A DNA stretch of 64,000 nucleotides from Paenibacillus doosanensis (GTDB lineage: Bacteria; Bacillota; Bacilli; Paenibacillales; NBRC-103111). Within the stretch, counting starts at the first letter, position 1. Each line of letters begins with the position of its first letter. Position numbers and translations under genes: made by a program. The stretch spans positions 55,612 through 119,611 of the forward strand of contig NZ_JANYUY010000019.1 in NCBI RefSeq assembly GCF_025060755.1. The letters are read 5' to 3'. This document shows positions 8,100 through 16,470 of the stretch, in pieces. Under the pieces are notes generated by a model, which did no database searches, had not been told where the DNA came from, and was given only the letters and a program-made list of their open reading frames with translations.

Positions 8100-9416
8100 T
8101 TATTTGCTAGCAAGCAATTGATCGTATACATTCAATGTGCTCGAAGCCGCAGCTTCAATATGATAATAACTTTCGATATATTTGCGGCCAACCCAGCCCC
8201 ACTCTTCCCTGGTTTGGGGAGCCAAATTCAGTACCTCGTTTAAATGCTCCTTCAGCATCCATTGCGATAACGGATGCTTAGATTTGTGATCTCCGAACCA
8301 AAGCCGCCAGGCGGACTCGTAATTTTCCGGCTGTACGATGCCGAAATAACCGTGCGTGCCTACTGCGATAACCGGCGTTTTACAAGCCAACGCCTCTACT
8401 GCAACCCGGCCCGTGCCGATCACGCAATCGCTGCTGGAATAAAGAGCGCACATATTCAATGAATCGCCAAGTAAATGAATGAACGGTTCATCTGCCGCGG
8501 CGTTGGTTTGTTCGACCAACGCTTCGATTTTGCCCGCTTCACTCCCCGCTCCCACAATCATAAGGCGCAGAGAAGCAAACGCTTGTTCTCTCAACTGCTG
8601 GCATGCTTCGACAATATTTAAGCAAATATCCGCCTTTTCCCATGTTAAACGTCCTACGTAAAGCACGAGAGGCGCATCCTCCGGTATACCGTATCTGGCT
8701 CTAAAGTCGGATTTGAGCGATGGGCGGTTCGCATACTCCGTGGGATTGATACCGTTCGGAATCAATATCGGGGAGTTATAATAATTTTTGACGAATTGCT
8801 GAACGGGAGGCGTAACGGTAATGACAACCGAAGCCATATCAAGAACAGGCAGTAAGTCGTTGCCGTAATAAAGACCGTGTACCGTATAGACAAAAGGTAC
8901 CTTCACCTGGCTTGCCGCCTTAGCTGCGAAACTTCCGGAAGGAACCTGATGACCGTGAACAACGGATATATTTTCGTTTTGTATAATTTTTTTTACTTGT
9001 CGGATAATTTCATCCTTGTTCTCTTCGTTCGATCTGTAGGAATCGGTTACGAAATCGATTTCGTACACCGGACAGCCCAGCGCTAAAAACGTCTCCAGCA
9101 TGCGCCCGTTTTTGCCGGCAACCGCAACATAGATTCCTTTCTTTATCAGCTCTCGCGCGAGCGATAAACAGTGGGTTTCCGTACCTCCGATATTAAATTG
9201 ATCCAGAACCATCAGAACTCGGGCGTCGGCGGTCTCTTTTTGCTTATAAGGGTGAGCGGTTTTTCCGATTCTGGGATGGAGCGGGCAATTGAAATGAAAT
9301 TCATGCTTTCTTTTATCCTGCGGTACTAAAGGACCCTGAATGATAACTTTTAAGGGCTCTTTCCTGAGGGATTTCTTCTTTTCCGGTTTCGATTTCCCCG
9401 CTCGTTTCAAAGCCAC
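8100..9416 (-). CDS. Family 4 glycosyltransferase
   Basis: A 438-residue GT-B enzyme. After a basic N-terminal extension of about 60 residues come the GT4 N-domain (LDQFNIGGTETHCLSLAREL), VVHGHQVPSG, a hinge with LIPNGINPTEY, the C-domain motif VLYVGRLTWEKA and a nucleotide-sugar region ending in VEALACKTPVIAVGTHG. The usual E-x7-E reads as GTGRVAVEALACKTPV, so the first Glu is absent or shifted. The start is a GTG 10 bases after AAGGAG. A sigma-K-like promoter lies about 100 bp upstream. With CgeB and GT2 it probably builds a spore-surface glycan; the sugar is unknown. Confidence 0.85.
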   Translation of the reverse strand: MALKRAGKSKPEKKKSLRKEPLKVIIQGPLVPQDKRKHEFHFNCPLHPRIGKTAHPYKQKETADARVLMVLDQFNIGGTETHCLSLARELIKKGIYVAVAGKNGRMLETFLALGCPVYEIDFVTDSYRSNEENKDEIIRQVKKIIQNENISVVHGHQVPSGSFAAKAASQVKVPFVYTVHGLYYGNDLLPVLDMASVVITVTPPVQQFVKNYYNSPILIPNGINPTEYANRPSLKSDFRARYGIPEDAPLVLYVGRLTWEKADICLNIVEACQQLREQAFASLRLMIVGAGSEAGKIEALVEQTNAAADEPFIHLLGDSLNMCALYSSSDCVIGTGRVAVEALACKTPVIAVGTHGYFGIVQPENYESAWRLWFGDHKSKHPLSQWMLKEHLNEVLNLAPQTREEWGWVGRKYIESYYHIEAAASSTLNVYDQLLASK

Positions 9417-9513
9417 CTTCGACCATCTCCTTATCTGAATTCACGTATGCTGTGCACCGAACGGAAGCAAGCGGTCTTGAGCACAAAGCAACGCTTCGTA
9501 TTCCCTTATAGAT

Positions 9514-9541
9514 AATGCTATGTGCAGAGGGACGTTTGGGT
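9514..9541 (-). promoter_or_regulatory. Sigma-K-like promoter of the GT4 gene
   Basis: On the minus strand AC (9540-9541), a 17-bp spacer and CATAGCATT (9514-9522) match AC-N17-CATANNNTA with one mismatch at the last base. It has the same layout as the site before the GT2 gene. Confidence 0.4.
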
Positions 9542-9624
9542 AAGGTATATTCGCTTGTTTTTTTGGAAAAAACTTTGACTAACCTATTAATGCACATTTG
9601 TTACCATAGGTTGGTCAAAAGGCA

Positions 9625-9666
9625 AAAAACCGACTTTCCTACTCCGAGGCAGGATAATCGGTTTTT
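9625..9666. terminator. Bidirectional terminator
   Basis: AAAAACCGA (9625-9633) pairs with TCGGTTTTT (9658-9666), with a smaller TCCT/AGGA hairpin inside. It lies downstream of the VOC remnant. Confidence 0.75.
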
Positions 9667-9699
9667 GTTTGCTTGCTACCATGATAATATGCGCGCGGC

Positions 9700-9999
9700 T
9701 TAACGAGTGCAAATCAAATAAAGAGGATTTCCATCAGGATCATTGAAGTGTGCCAGCCGGGTTCCATTGTTTTCAGTAATATGCTGGAATTCAACGCCGC
9801 GAGATTTCAGCACATCGATCGCCGGCTCTAATTCCTGTACTTCAAATCCAATAGAAATGCTCTCTGATTTTCCGGGTTGAATACCTTGTTCACCCGAGGG
9901 ATGCAATAGCCCGATTGTCAGTCCCGGTGCCGCAACTTGCGCAAAATGCCCTTCCACTTGGTGTTGTAATTGTAATCCGAGCGTCTCTACGTAAAATTG
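9700..9999 (-). pseudogene. VOC/glyoxalase family gene lacking its 5' end
   Basis: The frame reads QFYVETLGLQLQHQVEG and then HFAQVAAPGLTIGLLHP, GFEVQELEPAIDVLKSRGVEF and FNDPDGNPLYLIC, a clear vicinal-oxygen-chelate domain of about 98 residues. Full-length members have about 20 more N-terminal residues (first strand and helix). Here the frame is stopped by TAA just upstream, no ATG is present and the first possible start is a GTG ending at 9957. The 5' end runs into the last codons of the glycosyltransferase gene (stop 9987-9989), which suggests a deletion joined the two. Probably not functional. Confidence 0.65.
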
Positions 10000-11198
10000 T
10001 CTCCCAATCCTAGATTTCGTTTATATGCGAAGATCTCCTCCACGGCTCGATGATACCCGCCCGCAGTTCGGAACGAATCGCCAATTTCAACACAAGCCTC
10101 TCGAATCGATGCATCCTCGAACACATGTTCCGCCGCCTCTCGAAGATCCCGAGCGGTTAACCCTTCTTGCTTCAGGTGGATGCCTGCACCGATTTCAGCC
10201 ACACGCCGCGCCACCATAGGCTGGTCTGCGCCTTGGGGAAGCACAATCAGCGGCACCCCATAATATAATCCTTCGCTGGCGCTGTTCATGCCGCCGTGCG
10301 TGATAAACAATTTGGCGCGTTGCAATACTTCGAGTTGCGGTACATAGTTACGAACGATAAAATTATCGGGAATGTCTCCCAATTCCGCAATCTGGGTTTG
10401 TCTGCCTACGGATACAATCACGGTGTACTTCGTTTCGGCAAACGCCGCAAAACAGAGCTTGTAAAATTCCGCCGCTTGATTGATAACGGTACCGAAAGAA
10501 ATGTAAACCAATCGATCCGTGTCCACATGAGAGAAATCAAAATGACTGTGCGAACGCGGCACTACAGACGGTCCAACAAACTTGAACGTCTCGTCGAAAC
10601 TTTCACCATCGGGCTGAAAGCTTTTCGACGTGTAGACAAGGCTCAACGGCGCAGGATTACAGGATACCTCGTAAGCGGAGCCCACTCGTACATCGTATTT
10701 CGCTTCCACTTGACTGACAAGGCGTTGAAACTCCTGCTGCGCTTGTTCGTTCACGTCGGCCGGAAACTGGCGCAAGAGGTGATCGTGCATCATGTCAAAG
10801 CTGTTTTGCTGAAGTGCAAAGCTTGTGTATGAATTGATTGCCGGCAAGTCGAGTATTTGCGCAAGCAAGCGTCCGCAGCCGAACATCGAATCATGAATGA
10901 TGTAGTCAAAATGCTTTCCTTTGATTTGATCGAGGACACTGGGAATGATAATGTCGGCGGTCCGCAAAAGTCCGCCCGCCCGTGCCCAAGGATTTCTTCC
11001 TCCGGCCAGGAACGCCTCCACAAATTTGCCGCTATCGAACGTGATCACCTCTGCGCCCGTTGACTCTACGCGATCACGATACTGATCCGCTGTACAGTAA
11101 ACCACCTGTTCGCCGCGGCGGATCAGTTCTTGAACAACGCCAAGCGTTGGATTGATATGTCCTTCGGAACCTCCGTTGATCAGTAATACACGCGCCAT
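9987..11198 (-). CDS. Macrolide-type (MGT/YjiC-like) UDP-glycosyltransferase
   Basis: A 403-residue GT1 enzyme of the MGT family that moves glucose from UDP-glucose to small hydrophobic acceptors such as macrolides or flavonoids. Features: N-terminal GHINPTLGVVQELIRRG with the catalytic His, LVYISFGTV at the domain linker, and the donor-binding block FITHGGMNSASEGLYYGVPLIVLPQGADQPMVARRV (HGG, and DQ near the end). The start is the third ATG of a cluster (GAGGTG six bases upstream). It follows the PadR gene by about 76 bases and is probably its regulatory target. Confidence 0.85.
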   Translation of the reverse strand: MARVLLINGGSEGHINPTLGVVQELIRRGEQVVYCTADQYRDRVESTGAEVITFDSGKFVEAFLAGGRNPWARAGGLLRTADIIIPSVLDQIKGKHFDYIIHDSMFGCGRLLAQILDLPAINSYTSFALQQNSFDMMHDHLLRQFPADVNEQAQQEFQRLVSQVEAKYDVRVGSAYEVSCNPAPLSLVYTSKSFQPDGESFDETFKFVGPSVVPRSHSHFDFSHVDTDRLVYISFGTVINQAAEFYKLCFAAFAETKYTVIVSVGRQTQIAELGDIPDNFIVRNYVPQLEVLQRAKLFITHGGMNSASEGLYYGVPLIVLPQGADQPMVARRVAEIGAGIHLKQEGLTARDLREAAEHVFEDASIREACVEIGDSFRTAGGYHRAVEEIFAYKRNLGLGDNFT

Positions 11199-11274
11199 AA
11201 TCATCACCTCATATTATTAAGTACGCCGTTCCAAGCGTCCGCCGCTAGCGGCCGTTACTTCGGCAATCGCAAAC

Positions 11275-11850
11275 TTACTCATACACCGTCCCTTCTCCAT
11301 TCATTTGAAGATTATGAATTAACTGCAAAATCCAAGCCTCGTCCAAACGAAGCTTGTCCAACCGATGCCGGAACCAGATCAGATTGTACTGTCGTTCCTC
11401 ATCGGGCATCATTTCGTCTTTGCTTATATACTCCACCCGTTCTTCCTCATGGCGAAGCTCAAACCGCAAGTAATCCTTGTACTGGTGCAAAATCAGAAAT
11501 TGCAATTCTCTGCTGATAATGTCAAAATTCGAAAGCTTGGCGTAAAAGTGCAGATCATAGTCCGGCGAGTATGGAATCGGTTCTTCCATCAGACGAAAAA
11601 AACGACGCTTACCATCCTCGGTTATTCTGTACATTTTTTTCTTCTTTCCTCTTCCTTGCCGGGAACCCTCCTGTTGTTCATCGGGGACCTGCTCGATCAG
11701 CCCATCTGCAAGCAGGCTATGAATGAGCGGATAAAGCACCCCCCAGCTGATTTTTCGCGTAGGTCCAATAGCTCCGTTCAAGATCGTGTGCAGCAAATAG
11801 CCGTGCATCGGAGCACCCGTCAATTCGCCGAGTATAAATAATTCGGTCAA
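11275..11850 (-). CDS. PadR family transcriptional regulator
   Basis: A winged-helix repressor with the family N-terminus (FILGELTGAPMHGYLLHTIL), the recognition region ISWGVLYPLIHSLLADGLIEQ, the basic wing RQGRGKKKKMYRITEDGKRRF and an alpha-helical C-terminal dimerisation domain (about 100 residues, AphA-like length). The start is taken as TTG 11850 with AAGGGGGG upstream; an ATG 10 codons earlier lacks a ribosome binding site. A long inverted repeat lies just upstream, so autoregulation is likely, with control of the glycosyltransferase downstream. The inducer is unknown. Confidence 0.85.
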   Translation of the reverse strand: MTELFILGELTGAPMHGYLLHTILNGAIGPTRKISWGVLYPLIHSLLADGLIEQVPDEQQEGSRQGRGKKKKMYRITEDGKRRFFRLMEEPIPYSPDYDLHFYAKLSNFDIISRELQFLILHQYKDYLRFELRHEEERVEYISKDEMMPDEERQYNLIWFRHRLDKLRLDEAWILQLIHNLQMNGEGTVYE

Positions 11851-11886
11851 GCATAAGTCCCCCCTTAAAGGTTGATTCATTTATAT

Positions 11887-11930
11887 TATATCAAAAAGAT
11901 ATATTTATTCAATATATTTTTTTTGATATA
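11887..11930. promoter_or_regulatory. Palindromic operator of the PadR gene
   Basis: TATATCAAAAA (11887-11897) is repeated inverted as TTTTTGATATA (11920-11930). Between them ATATA and TATAT form a nested inverted repeat. Position and AT-rich dyads suit PadR binding. Confidence 0.55.
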
Positions 11931-11983
11931 TAAATCTCAATAAAAGCTGCTGGAAATCGCAATCGTTAGTTTTGGCGGGATCA

Positions 11984-12032
11984 TAAAAAAACGGACATGG
12001 CTGCGTCTTTACGAAAGACCCAACCATGCCCG
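11984..12032 (-). terminator. Intrinsic terminator after htrA
   Basis: A long hairpin pairs CGGGCATGG-type sequence at 12024-12032 with 11992-12000, with an inner GTCTTT/AAAGAC stem, and is followed on the minus strand by TTTTTTT (11984-11990). Confidence 0.8.
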
Positions 12033-12049
12033 CTGTAACACGGTATCTA

Positions 12050-13480
12050 TTATTTTTTCGAAGTCGATTGCGCCGCGTTGCGGTCGCCGACGGTGACTGT
12101 AATGTCTTGTTTATTGCCGTTGCGCACAATCGTCAGCTTCACTTTGTCGCCGACTTTTAGCGCCTGAATTTTTTTGGTTAATTCGTCCGCCGTGGAGATT
12201 TCTGCGCCGTCTACGGCGACAATGGCGTCATATTCGCGCAACCCGGCTTCAAAGGCCGGCGTTTTAGGTTGAATATCGGCGACAACCGCGCCTTTAGTGC
12301 TGCTTAAGTTCAGATCGCCTAACATATCTTCGGTAATATTGGCAACACTAACACCAATGTACGGAGACGGTTCCTTCGGAATTTCAACGTTGTTTTTCAG
12401 ATTTTCCAGCACTGAGCTGATCGTGCTTGTAGGAATGGCGAACCCGATACCTTGCGCTTCGGAGCTTACCGCCGTATTGATCCCGATCACTTCACCGTTC
12501 ATGTTCAGCAGCGGGCCGCCGGAGTTCCCCGGGTTAATAGCCGCATCGGTTTGGAACAGATGTTTGTATTCTCTTGTCCCCTTGTCATCCGGGATACTGA
12601 TCGGACGCTCCTTGGCGCTGATCACGCCGGAGGTTACGGTGTAGTCGAAATCGTACGGGTTACCGATGGCGACAACCCAGTCGCCCACTTGCGTATTATC
12701 GGAATCGCCGATAGGCAGCGTCGGGAAGTCTTTGTCCCCTTCTATTTTCAGCACGGCCAAGTCCAGATCGTAGCTGTTACCGAGTAGCGTGGCTTTAAAA
12801 GGCGTATCGTATCCTTGAACGGTAACATCGATTTCGTCGGCGCCGTCAATGACGTGTTCGTTGGTTAGAATGTAACCGGACGATTGGAAAATAAATCCGG
12901 AGCCCAATCCGCTCGATTGCAAAGCTCCGTCATCCTGATTTTGCGTGGAGCCTTTCCCGCTTCCCCGGCCTTGACTACCGAAAAACTGTTGGAAAAACGG
13001 ATCGTTGTACATTGAATTGCCGTTTTTGCTGCTCTTTACTTTCGTTTCGATTTTCACGACAGCCGGTCCTGCCTCCTTAGCGATATCCGCAACGCTTTTG
13101 GTCGATGACACTACGTTGTTCAACGATGCGGTTTTGGCACCGTTATTGCCGGAAACCGAGGAAGTTTGCGGTGCCGCCGCGAGCTGCGGACCCGTAAACA
13201 AATTGTATTTGTCCGAAGCGAACATCAGGCTCCCTACTACCAAAGCCCCGGCCATAAAAGCGGCAAACGTGCTTTTCATGGAACTGCCCTTCTTCATATC
13301 CATGTTCTCAGGTGTGTTCAGAGATACTCTGCCGGAATATTTGAAGAACGACCCGCTTCGTCTTGGAGGCGTCGAAACGACCTCGATTTCATCGTCCATC
13401 CGATGTTGTGCAGTCTCTTCGCGCTCGGCATCAGTTTTATAACCATCATATTGATTTTTATTGTTGTTGTTGTTTTCCAT
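12050..13480 (-). CDS. htrA: Membrane-anchored serine protease HtrA (DegP/DegS type)
   Basis: A 476-residue quality-control protease for misfolded exported proteins. Layout: Asn-rich cytoplasmic N-terminus, one membrane anchor at about residues 70-87 (STFAAFMAGALVVGSLMFA), trypsin-like domain with the triad TNEHVIDG (His), DLDLAVLKI (Asp) and NPGNSGGPL (Ser), and one C-terminal PDZ domain (about residues 380-465, GAVVADIQPKTPAFEAGL). GGAGGGC precedes the ATG. It is a single-gene unit with its own terminator. Two direct repeats upstream suggest two-component control, as with CssRS and htrA in Bacillus, but no cssRS pair is in this window. Confidence 0.95.
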   Translation of the reverse strand: MENNNNNKNQYDGYKTDAEREETAQHRMDDEIEVVSTPPRRSGSFFKYSGRVSLNTPENMDMKKGSSMKSTFAAFMAGALVVGSLMFASDKYNLFTGPQLAAAPQTSSVSGNNGAKTASLNNVVSSTKSVADIAKEAGPAVVKIETKVKSSKNGNSMYNDPFFQQFFGSQGRGSGKGSTQNQDDGALQSSGLGSGFIFQSSGYILTNEHVIDGADEIDVTVQGYDTPFKATLLGNSYDLDLAVLKIEGDKDFPTLPIGDSDNTQVGDWVVAIGNPYDFDYTVTSGVISAKERPISIPDDKGTREYKHLFQTDAAINPGNSGGPLLNMNGEVIGINTAVSSEAQGIGFAIPTSTISSVLENLKNNVEIPKEPSPYIGVSVANITEDMLGDLNLSSTKGAVVADIQPKTPAFEAGLREYDAIVAVDGAEISTADELTKKIQALKVGDKVKLTIVRNGNKQDITVTVGDRNAAQSTSKK

Positions 13481-13585
13481 AATAAAAGCCCTCCTATGAA
13501 TGAAATTTGGTTGGATTAGCGATGTAATTATTGCTGTTGTTCATGCTTTAATCATGAGGCTTCAACCTTAAAATCACTTTAAAAT

Positions 13586-13640
13586 AGTATAAAAGCAATC
13601 TAAAAGATTTGGGCGCAAAAACTAAGGTTCATTTAAGGTT
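13586..13640 (-). promoter_or_regulatory. htrA promoter with response-regulator-type direct repeats
   Basis: TATACT (13586-13591, minus strand) is a good -10 box but has no good -35. Just upstream AACCTTA-type half-sites recur 11 bp apart (AAGGTT at 13624-13629 and 13635-13640 on the plus strand), the spacing used by OmpR/PhoP-type activators. Stress-induced activation is inferred. Confidence 0.5.
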
Positions 13641-13655
13641 TCATCGGGACGCGCC

Positions 13656-13697
13656 AAAAAGGACGAGCCGCTTCTGATACAGAAAGGCGACTCGTCC
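13656..13697 (-). terminator. Intrinsic terminator after the glutamate synthase-domain gene
   Basis: GGACGAG (13661-13667) pairs with CTCGTCC (13691-13697), with further pairing inside; TTTTT follows on the minus strand. Confidence 0.8.
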
Positions 13698-13715
13698 TGG
13701 AAAATATGATGTTGG

Positions 13716-15287
13716 CTAATCTAGGTTCGGATAAGGAAACAAATCGGCAATGCGGATGCTTTGCCCGCTGTCATTTGTAAACACGACATGCTCCCGCCTT
13801 AGCCCGCGAGGACTTTCCAGACCGCAAGCGGCCGCCAGCGAAAACAAGCCTTCCCTCATTTGCAAAATATAGTTCATTACGCGCCACTGTTTCTCTTCCG
13901 GCACCAGCGCTTCCTGGAATTTGGAATCCGTCGTCGTAATCCCGGTCGGGCATTTGCCGGTATGACACTGCATCGCCATAATGCAGCCGTTGGCCATCAT
14001 AAAGCCGCGGGCCGAGTTGACGCAATCCGCACCGAGCGCAAGCGCGATCGCCACTTTATCCGGAGTAACGAGCTTGCCGGAAGCAAAAATGCGGAACCGG
14101 TCCCGCACGCCGAATTTTCTTGCCGTATCGTCGAGAATCAGCAAGGCGGTAAAGAGCGGCAGCCCCATGCCGTCCGCCATTGCTTTAAACGTCGCCCCGG
14201 AACCGCCTTCGGAGCCGTCGACGGTAATGAAATCCGGGTAAATGTCCAGCTCGAGCATCGCCCGGAAAAACGGCTCCAACCGTTTCGGATCGCCGACGAC
14301 GATCTTCACTCCCACCGGCTTGCCGCCCTCTTCCTGCAAGGTAGCGATGAAGCGCAGCGCTTCTTCCGGATTGGTGAGAAATTCGAAGCGGTTCGGGGAG
14401 TTGACTGTCTTCCCTATCGGGACTAGGCGTGCCGCTGCGACCGGTGCCGTCACCTTAGCGCCTTCGAGATGGCCGCCGCGAATTTTGGCGCCTTGATGAA
14501 ATTTCAGCTCGAACGCTTTAATATTCGGATGAGCGGCTTTGCGCTTGTATTCCTCGATGGAAAAACGGCCCTCCTCATCGCGGAAGCCGAACAGACCGGG
14601 ACCGATCTGCGAGATCACCTCGGCGCCCGACGCAAGGTGCACATCCGCAACCCCGCCTTCGCCCGTATTGATCCACGACCCGCCCGCCATACAGGCGCCG
14701 CTTCCCGTCGATTGAATATAGCGCTCGCCGACGGCTCCGAAGGAGGTGGCCGAAGCGCCGAACATGCCCTTAAGCCGCCAAGGAAACTTACGTCCCTCGC
14801 CAACGACGATCGCATCCTCGTCATGCAGCAGCCAAGGCTTGACCCGCTCCTCGACCAGCTTTTCCTTTCTAGTAAACAATCCTTCGTCGGTGATAACATA
14901 TTTTTTCCCGGGCACCGGCGCCTCATTATCGACCTTAAGCTCGCTCGTTAATTTCGGGAACATGGCATTGGATAAATAGAAGCCGGGCTTCTCGTAATCT
15001 CGTCTGCCCCCGAACGAAATCAGATCCGTCCGATATTTCGCCGCATAGACCAGACCGATAAAATCGGCTCTCGAGAACGGCTTGCCTTCCGTATCGTTGT
15101 CGAACCAGTATTGGCGAAACTCCGGTCCGAGCTTCTCAAGCAAATATCGCAGCCACCCGAGAAACGGATGCGAGCGGATAATGGAATGTTTGGGCTTTTT
15201 GGACAAAGCGTACATGTAACCGAAAAAAACAAGCAGCGGAACGACGACGATAACGAGCAAAATGATCAGTAAAATGACAGGCACCAT
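13716..15287 (-). CDS. yerD: FMN-binding glutamate synthase-domain protein (YerD-like)
   Basis: A 523-residue protein with one N-terminal membrane helix (residues about 4-26) followed by a ferredoxin-dependent glutamate-synthase-type (GltS) TIM barrel. Visible features: FMN/substrate region FGASATSFGAVG, STGSGACMAGGSWINTGEGG, the loop ITVDGSEGGSGATFKAMADGMGLP and the 3Fe-4S Cys region MAMQCHTGKCPTGI. It lacks the amidotransferase and structural domains of true GltB, so glutamine-dependent glutamate synthesis is unlikely; the reaction of YerD-type proteins is not known to me. Length and anchor match B. subtilis YerD. It is transcribed away from the cation efflux gene. Confidence 0.8.
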   Translation of the reverse strand: MVPVILLIILLVIVVVPLLVFFGYMYALSKKPKHSIIRSHPFLGWLRYLLEKLGPEFRQYWFDNDTEGKPFSRADFIGLVYAAKYRTDLISFGGRRDYEKPGFYLSNAMFPKLTSELKVDNEAPVPGKKYVITDEGLFTRKEKLVEERVKPWLLHDEDAIVVGEGRKFPWRLKGMFGASATSFGAVGERYIQSTGSGACMAGGSWINTGEGGVADVHLASGAEVISQIGPGLFGFRDEEGRFSIEEYKRKAAHPNIKAFELKFHQGAKIRGGHLEGAKVTAPVAAARLVPIGKTVNSPNRFEFLTNPEEALRFIATLQEEGGKPVGVKIVVGDPKRLEPFFRAMLELDIYPDFITVDGSEGGSGATFKAMADGMGLPLFTALLILDDTARKFGVRDRFRIFASGKLVTPDKVAIALALGADCVNSARGFMMANGCIMAMQCHTGKCPTGITTTDSKFQEALVPEEKQWRVMNYILQMREGLFSLAAACGLESPRGLRREHVVFTNDSGQSIRIADLFPYPNLD

Positions 15288-15404
15288 AGTGCGGCCTCCT
15301 TCAGCGGCAGTGTATTAAAAAACAATACTATCATACCACAATTTGCCTGAAGACATGCCCTTCTCCAATGCAGGATGCACACTGCCGGCAAAGATCCGTT
15401 CCCT

Positions 15405-15433
15405 TTGCATCCGATGCAGCCTAATGCTATAAT
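15405..15433 (+). promoter_or_regulatory. Sigma-A promoter of the cation efflux leader
   Basis: TTGCAT (15405-15410), a 17-bp spacer and TATAAT (15428-15433). The predicted start near 15440 leaves a leader of about 126 bases before the efflux gene. Confidence 0.7.
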
Positions 15434-15467
15434 AAACCATGTTATTTTTTGACAAGTGGTGATAATA

Positions 15468-15569
15468 ATGAGCGGATTGTCCATACTGCATAATAGCATT
15501 CCCTTGACCGGAGCGGGTCAAGGGTTTTTGTTTCCTTGGGGAAAAAGTTCTGGCGGGGGTCATAAATGA
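15468..15569 (+). CDS. Possible 33-codon leader ORF before the cation efflux gene
   Basis: ATG at 15468 opens a 33-codon frame (MSGLSILHNSIPLTGAGQ...) whose TGA (15567-15569) overlaps the efflux ATG at 15566, an ATGA junction typical of translational coupling. GGTG seven bases upstream is a weak ribosome binding site. The frame runs through the terminator hairpin at 15501-15529, so translation would interfere with termination. Even shorter, MLFFDKW (15439-15462) also lies in the leader. It could be chance. Confidence 0.35.
   Translation: MSGLSILHNSIPLTGAGQGFLFPWGKSSGGGHK
15501..15529 (+). terminator. Intrinsic terminator inside the efflux leader (candidate attenuator)
   Basis: CCCTTGACC (15501-15509) pairs perfectly with GGTCAAGGG (15516-15524), followed by TTTTT. 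It lies between a good promoter and the start of the efflux gene on the same strand, so it should stop transcription unless relieved. No known metal riboswitch consensus was recognised. Confidence 0.8.
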
Positions 15570-16462
15570 TGAATTCGGATAACCGTTCTTCCATGATGGC
15601 GGCATGGGTAAGCTTGATCAGCAACGTCGCGCTGACGGTTCTTAAAATCGCCGTCGGCTTTCTATTTCACAGCCAGGTGCTGCTGGCCGACGGCATTCAT
15701 AATGCCGGCGACGTCATAGCTACCGCGGCATCGTTAACCTCAATGCATATTTCCAAGCGGCCCGCCGATGAAGACCATCCGTACGGGCACGGCAAAGCCG
15801 AGGTGCTGAGCGCAGCCGTCGTCTCGGTCATTCTGACCATCGCGGCGCTGTATATCGCATACGAAGCGGTCAACGCGTTCTTCGAGGAGCCGCATCAGGC
15901 CAGCTTCGTCGCCTTGGGCGCGGCCTTCGTATCGCTCGTCTGGAAGCAGGCGCTCTATATTTACACCGTTCGCATCGGCAAAAAGATGAACAGCAAAGGG
16001 CTGCTCGCTACCGCATACGATCATCTCGCCGACGTCTATGCCTCGATCGCCGCCGTTCTCGGCATCGGCCTTTCCCTGATCGGGGAGGCTTACGGATGGC
16101 ATATGCTCGCTTACGGAGATCCGGTAGCCGGGATCATCGTCTCGGTGCTTGTGCTCAGACTTGCCTACCATATGGGCCAGGAAGCGTTCGATGTCCTGAT
16201 GGAAAAAGCCGTCGACCAGGAGAAGCTAAGCGAATATACGGCTCTGGTATGGACGGCTCCCGAAGTGAAGCGCATCGACCGGATTCGCGCGCGCGAACAC
16301 GGCCATTACATATTGGTCGACATCCGGCTCAGCATTCCCGGCCATATGACGATTCAGCAAGGACATGACATCTCCCGCCGGATCAAGCAAACGATCATGT
16401 CCCGCCATTCCGACGTGGGCGAGGTCTTGATTCATATTAATCCGTGGTACCCCGGCGAATAG
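15566..16462 (+). CDS. Cation diffusion facilitator (CDF) metal efflux protein
   Basis: A 298-residue CDF transporter that exchanges a divalent metal for protons at the cytoplasmic membrane. It has six hydrophobic segments in residues 10-215 and the metal-site pairs of the family: HNAGD in TM2 and HLADV in TM5, plus DEDHPYGHGKAE between TM2 and TM3. A cytoplasmic C-terminal domain of about 80 residues ends in HINPWYPGE. The metal is undetermined: both sites read H-x3-D, whereas zinc exporters usually have HxxxD/DxxxD-type sites and manganese exporters DxxxD. The upstream attenuator suggests metal- or stress-responsive expression. Confidence 0.9.
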   Translation: MMNSDNRSSMMAAWVSLISNVALTVLKIAVGFLFHSQVLLADGIHNAGDVIATAASLTSMHISKRPADEDHPYGHGKAEVLSAAVVSVILTIAALYIAYEAVNAFFEEPHQASFVALGAAFVSLVWKQALYIYTVRIGKKMNSKGLLATAYDHLADVYASIAAVLGIGLSLIGEAYGWHMLAYGDPVAGIIVSVLVLRLAYHMGQEAFDVLMEKAVDQEKLSEYTALVWTAPEVKRIDRIRAREHGHYILVDIRLSIPGHMTIQQGHDISRRIKQTIMSRHSDVGEVLIHINPWYPGE

Positions 16463-16470
16463 AGCATGAA

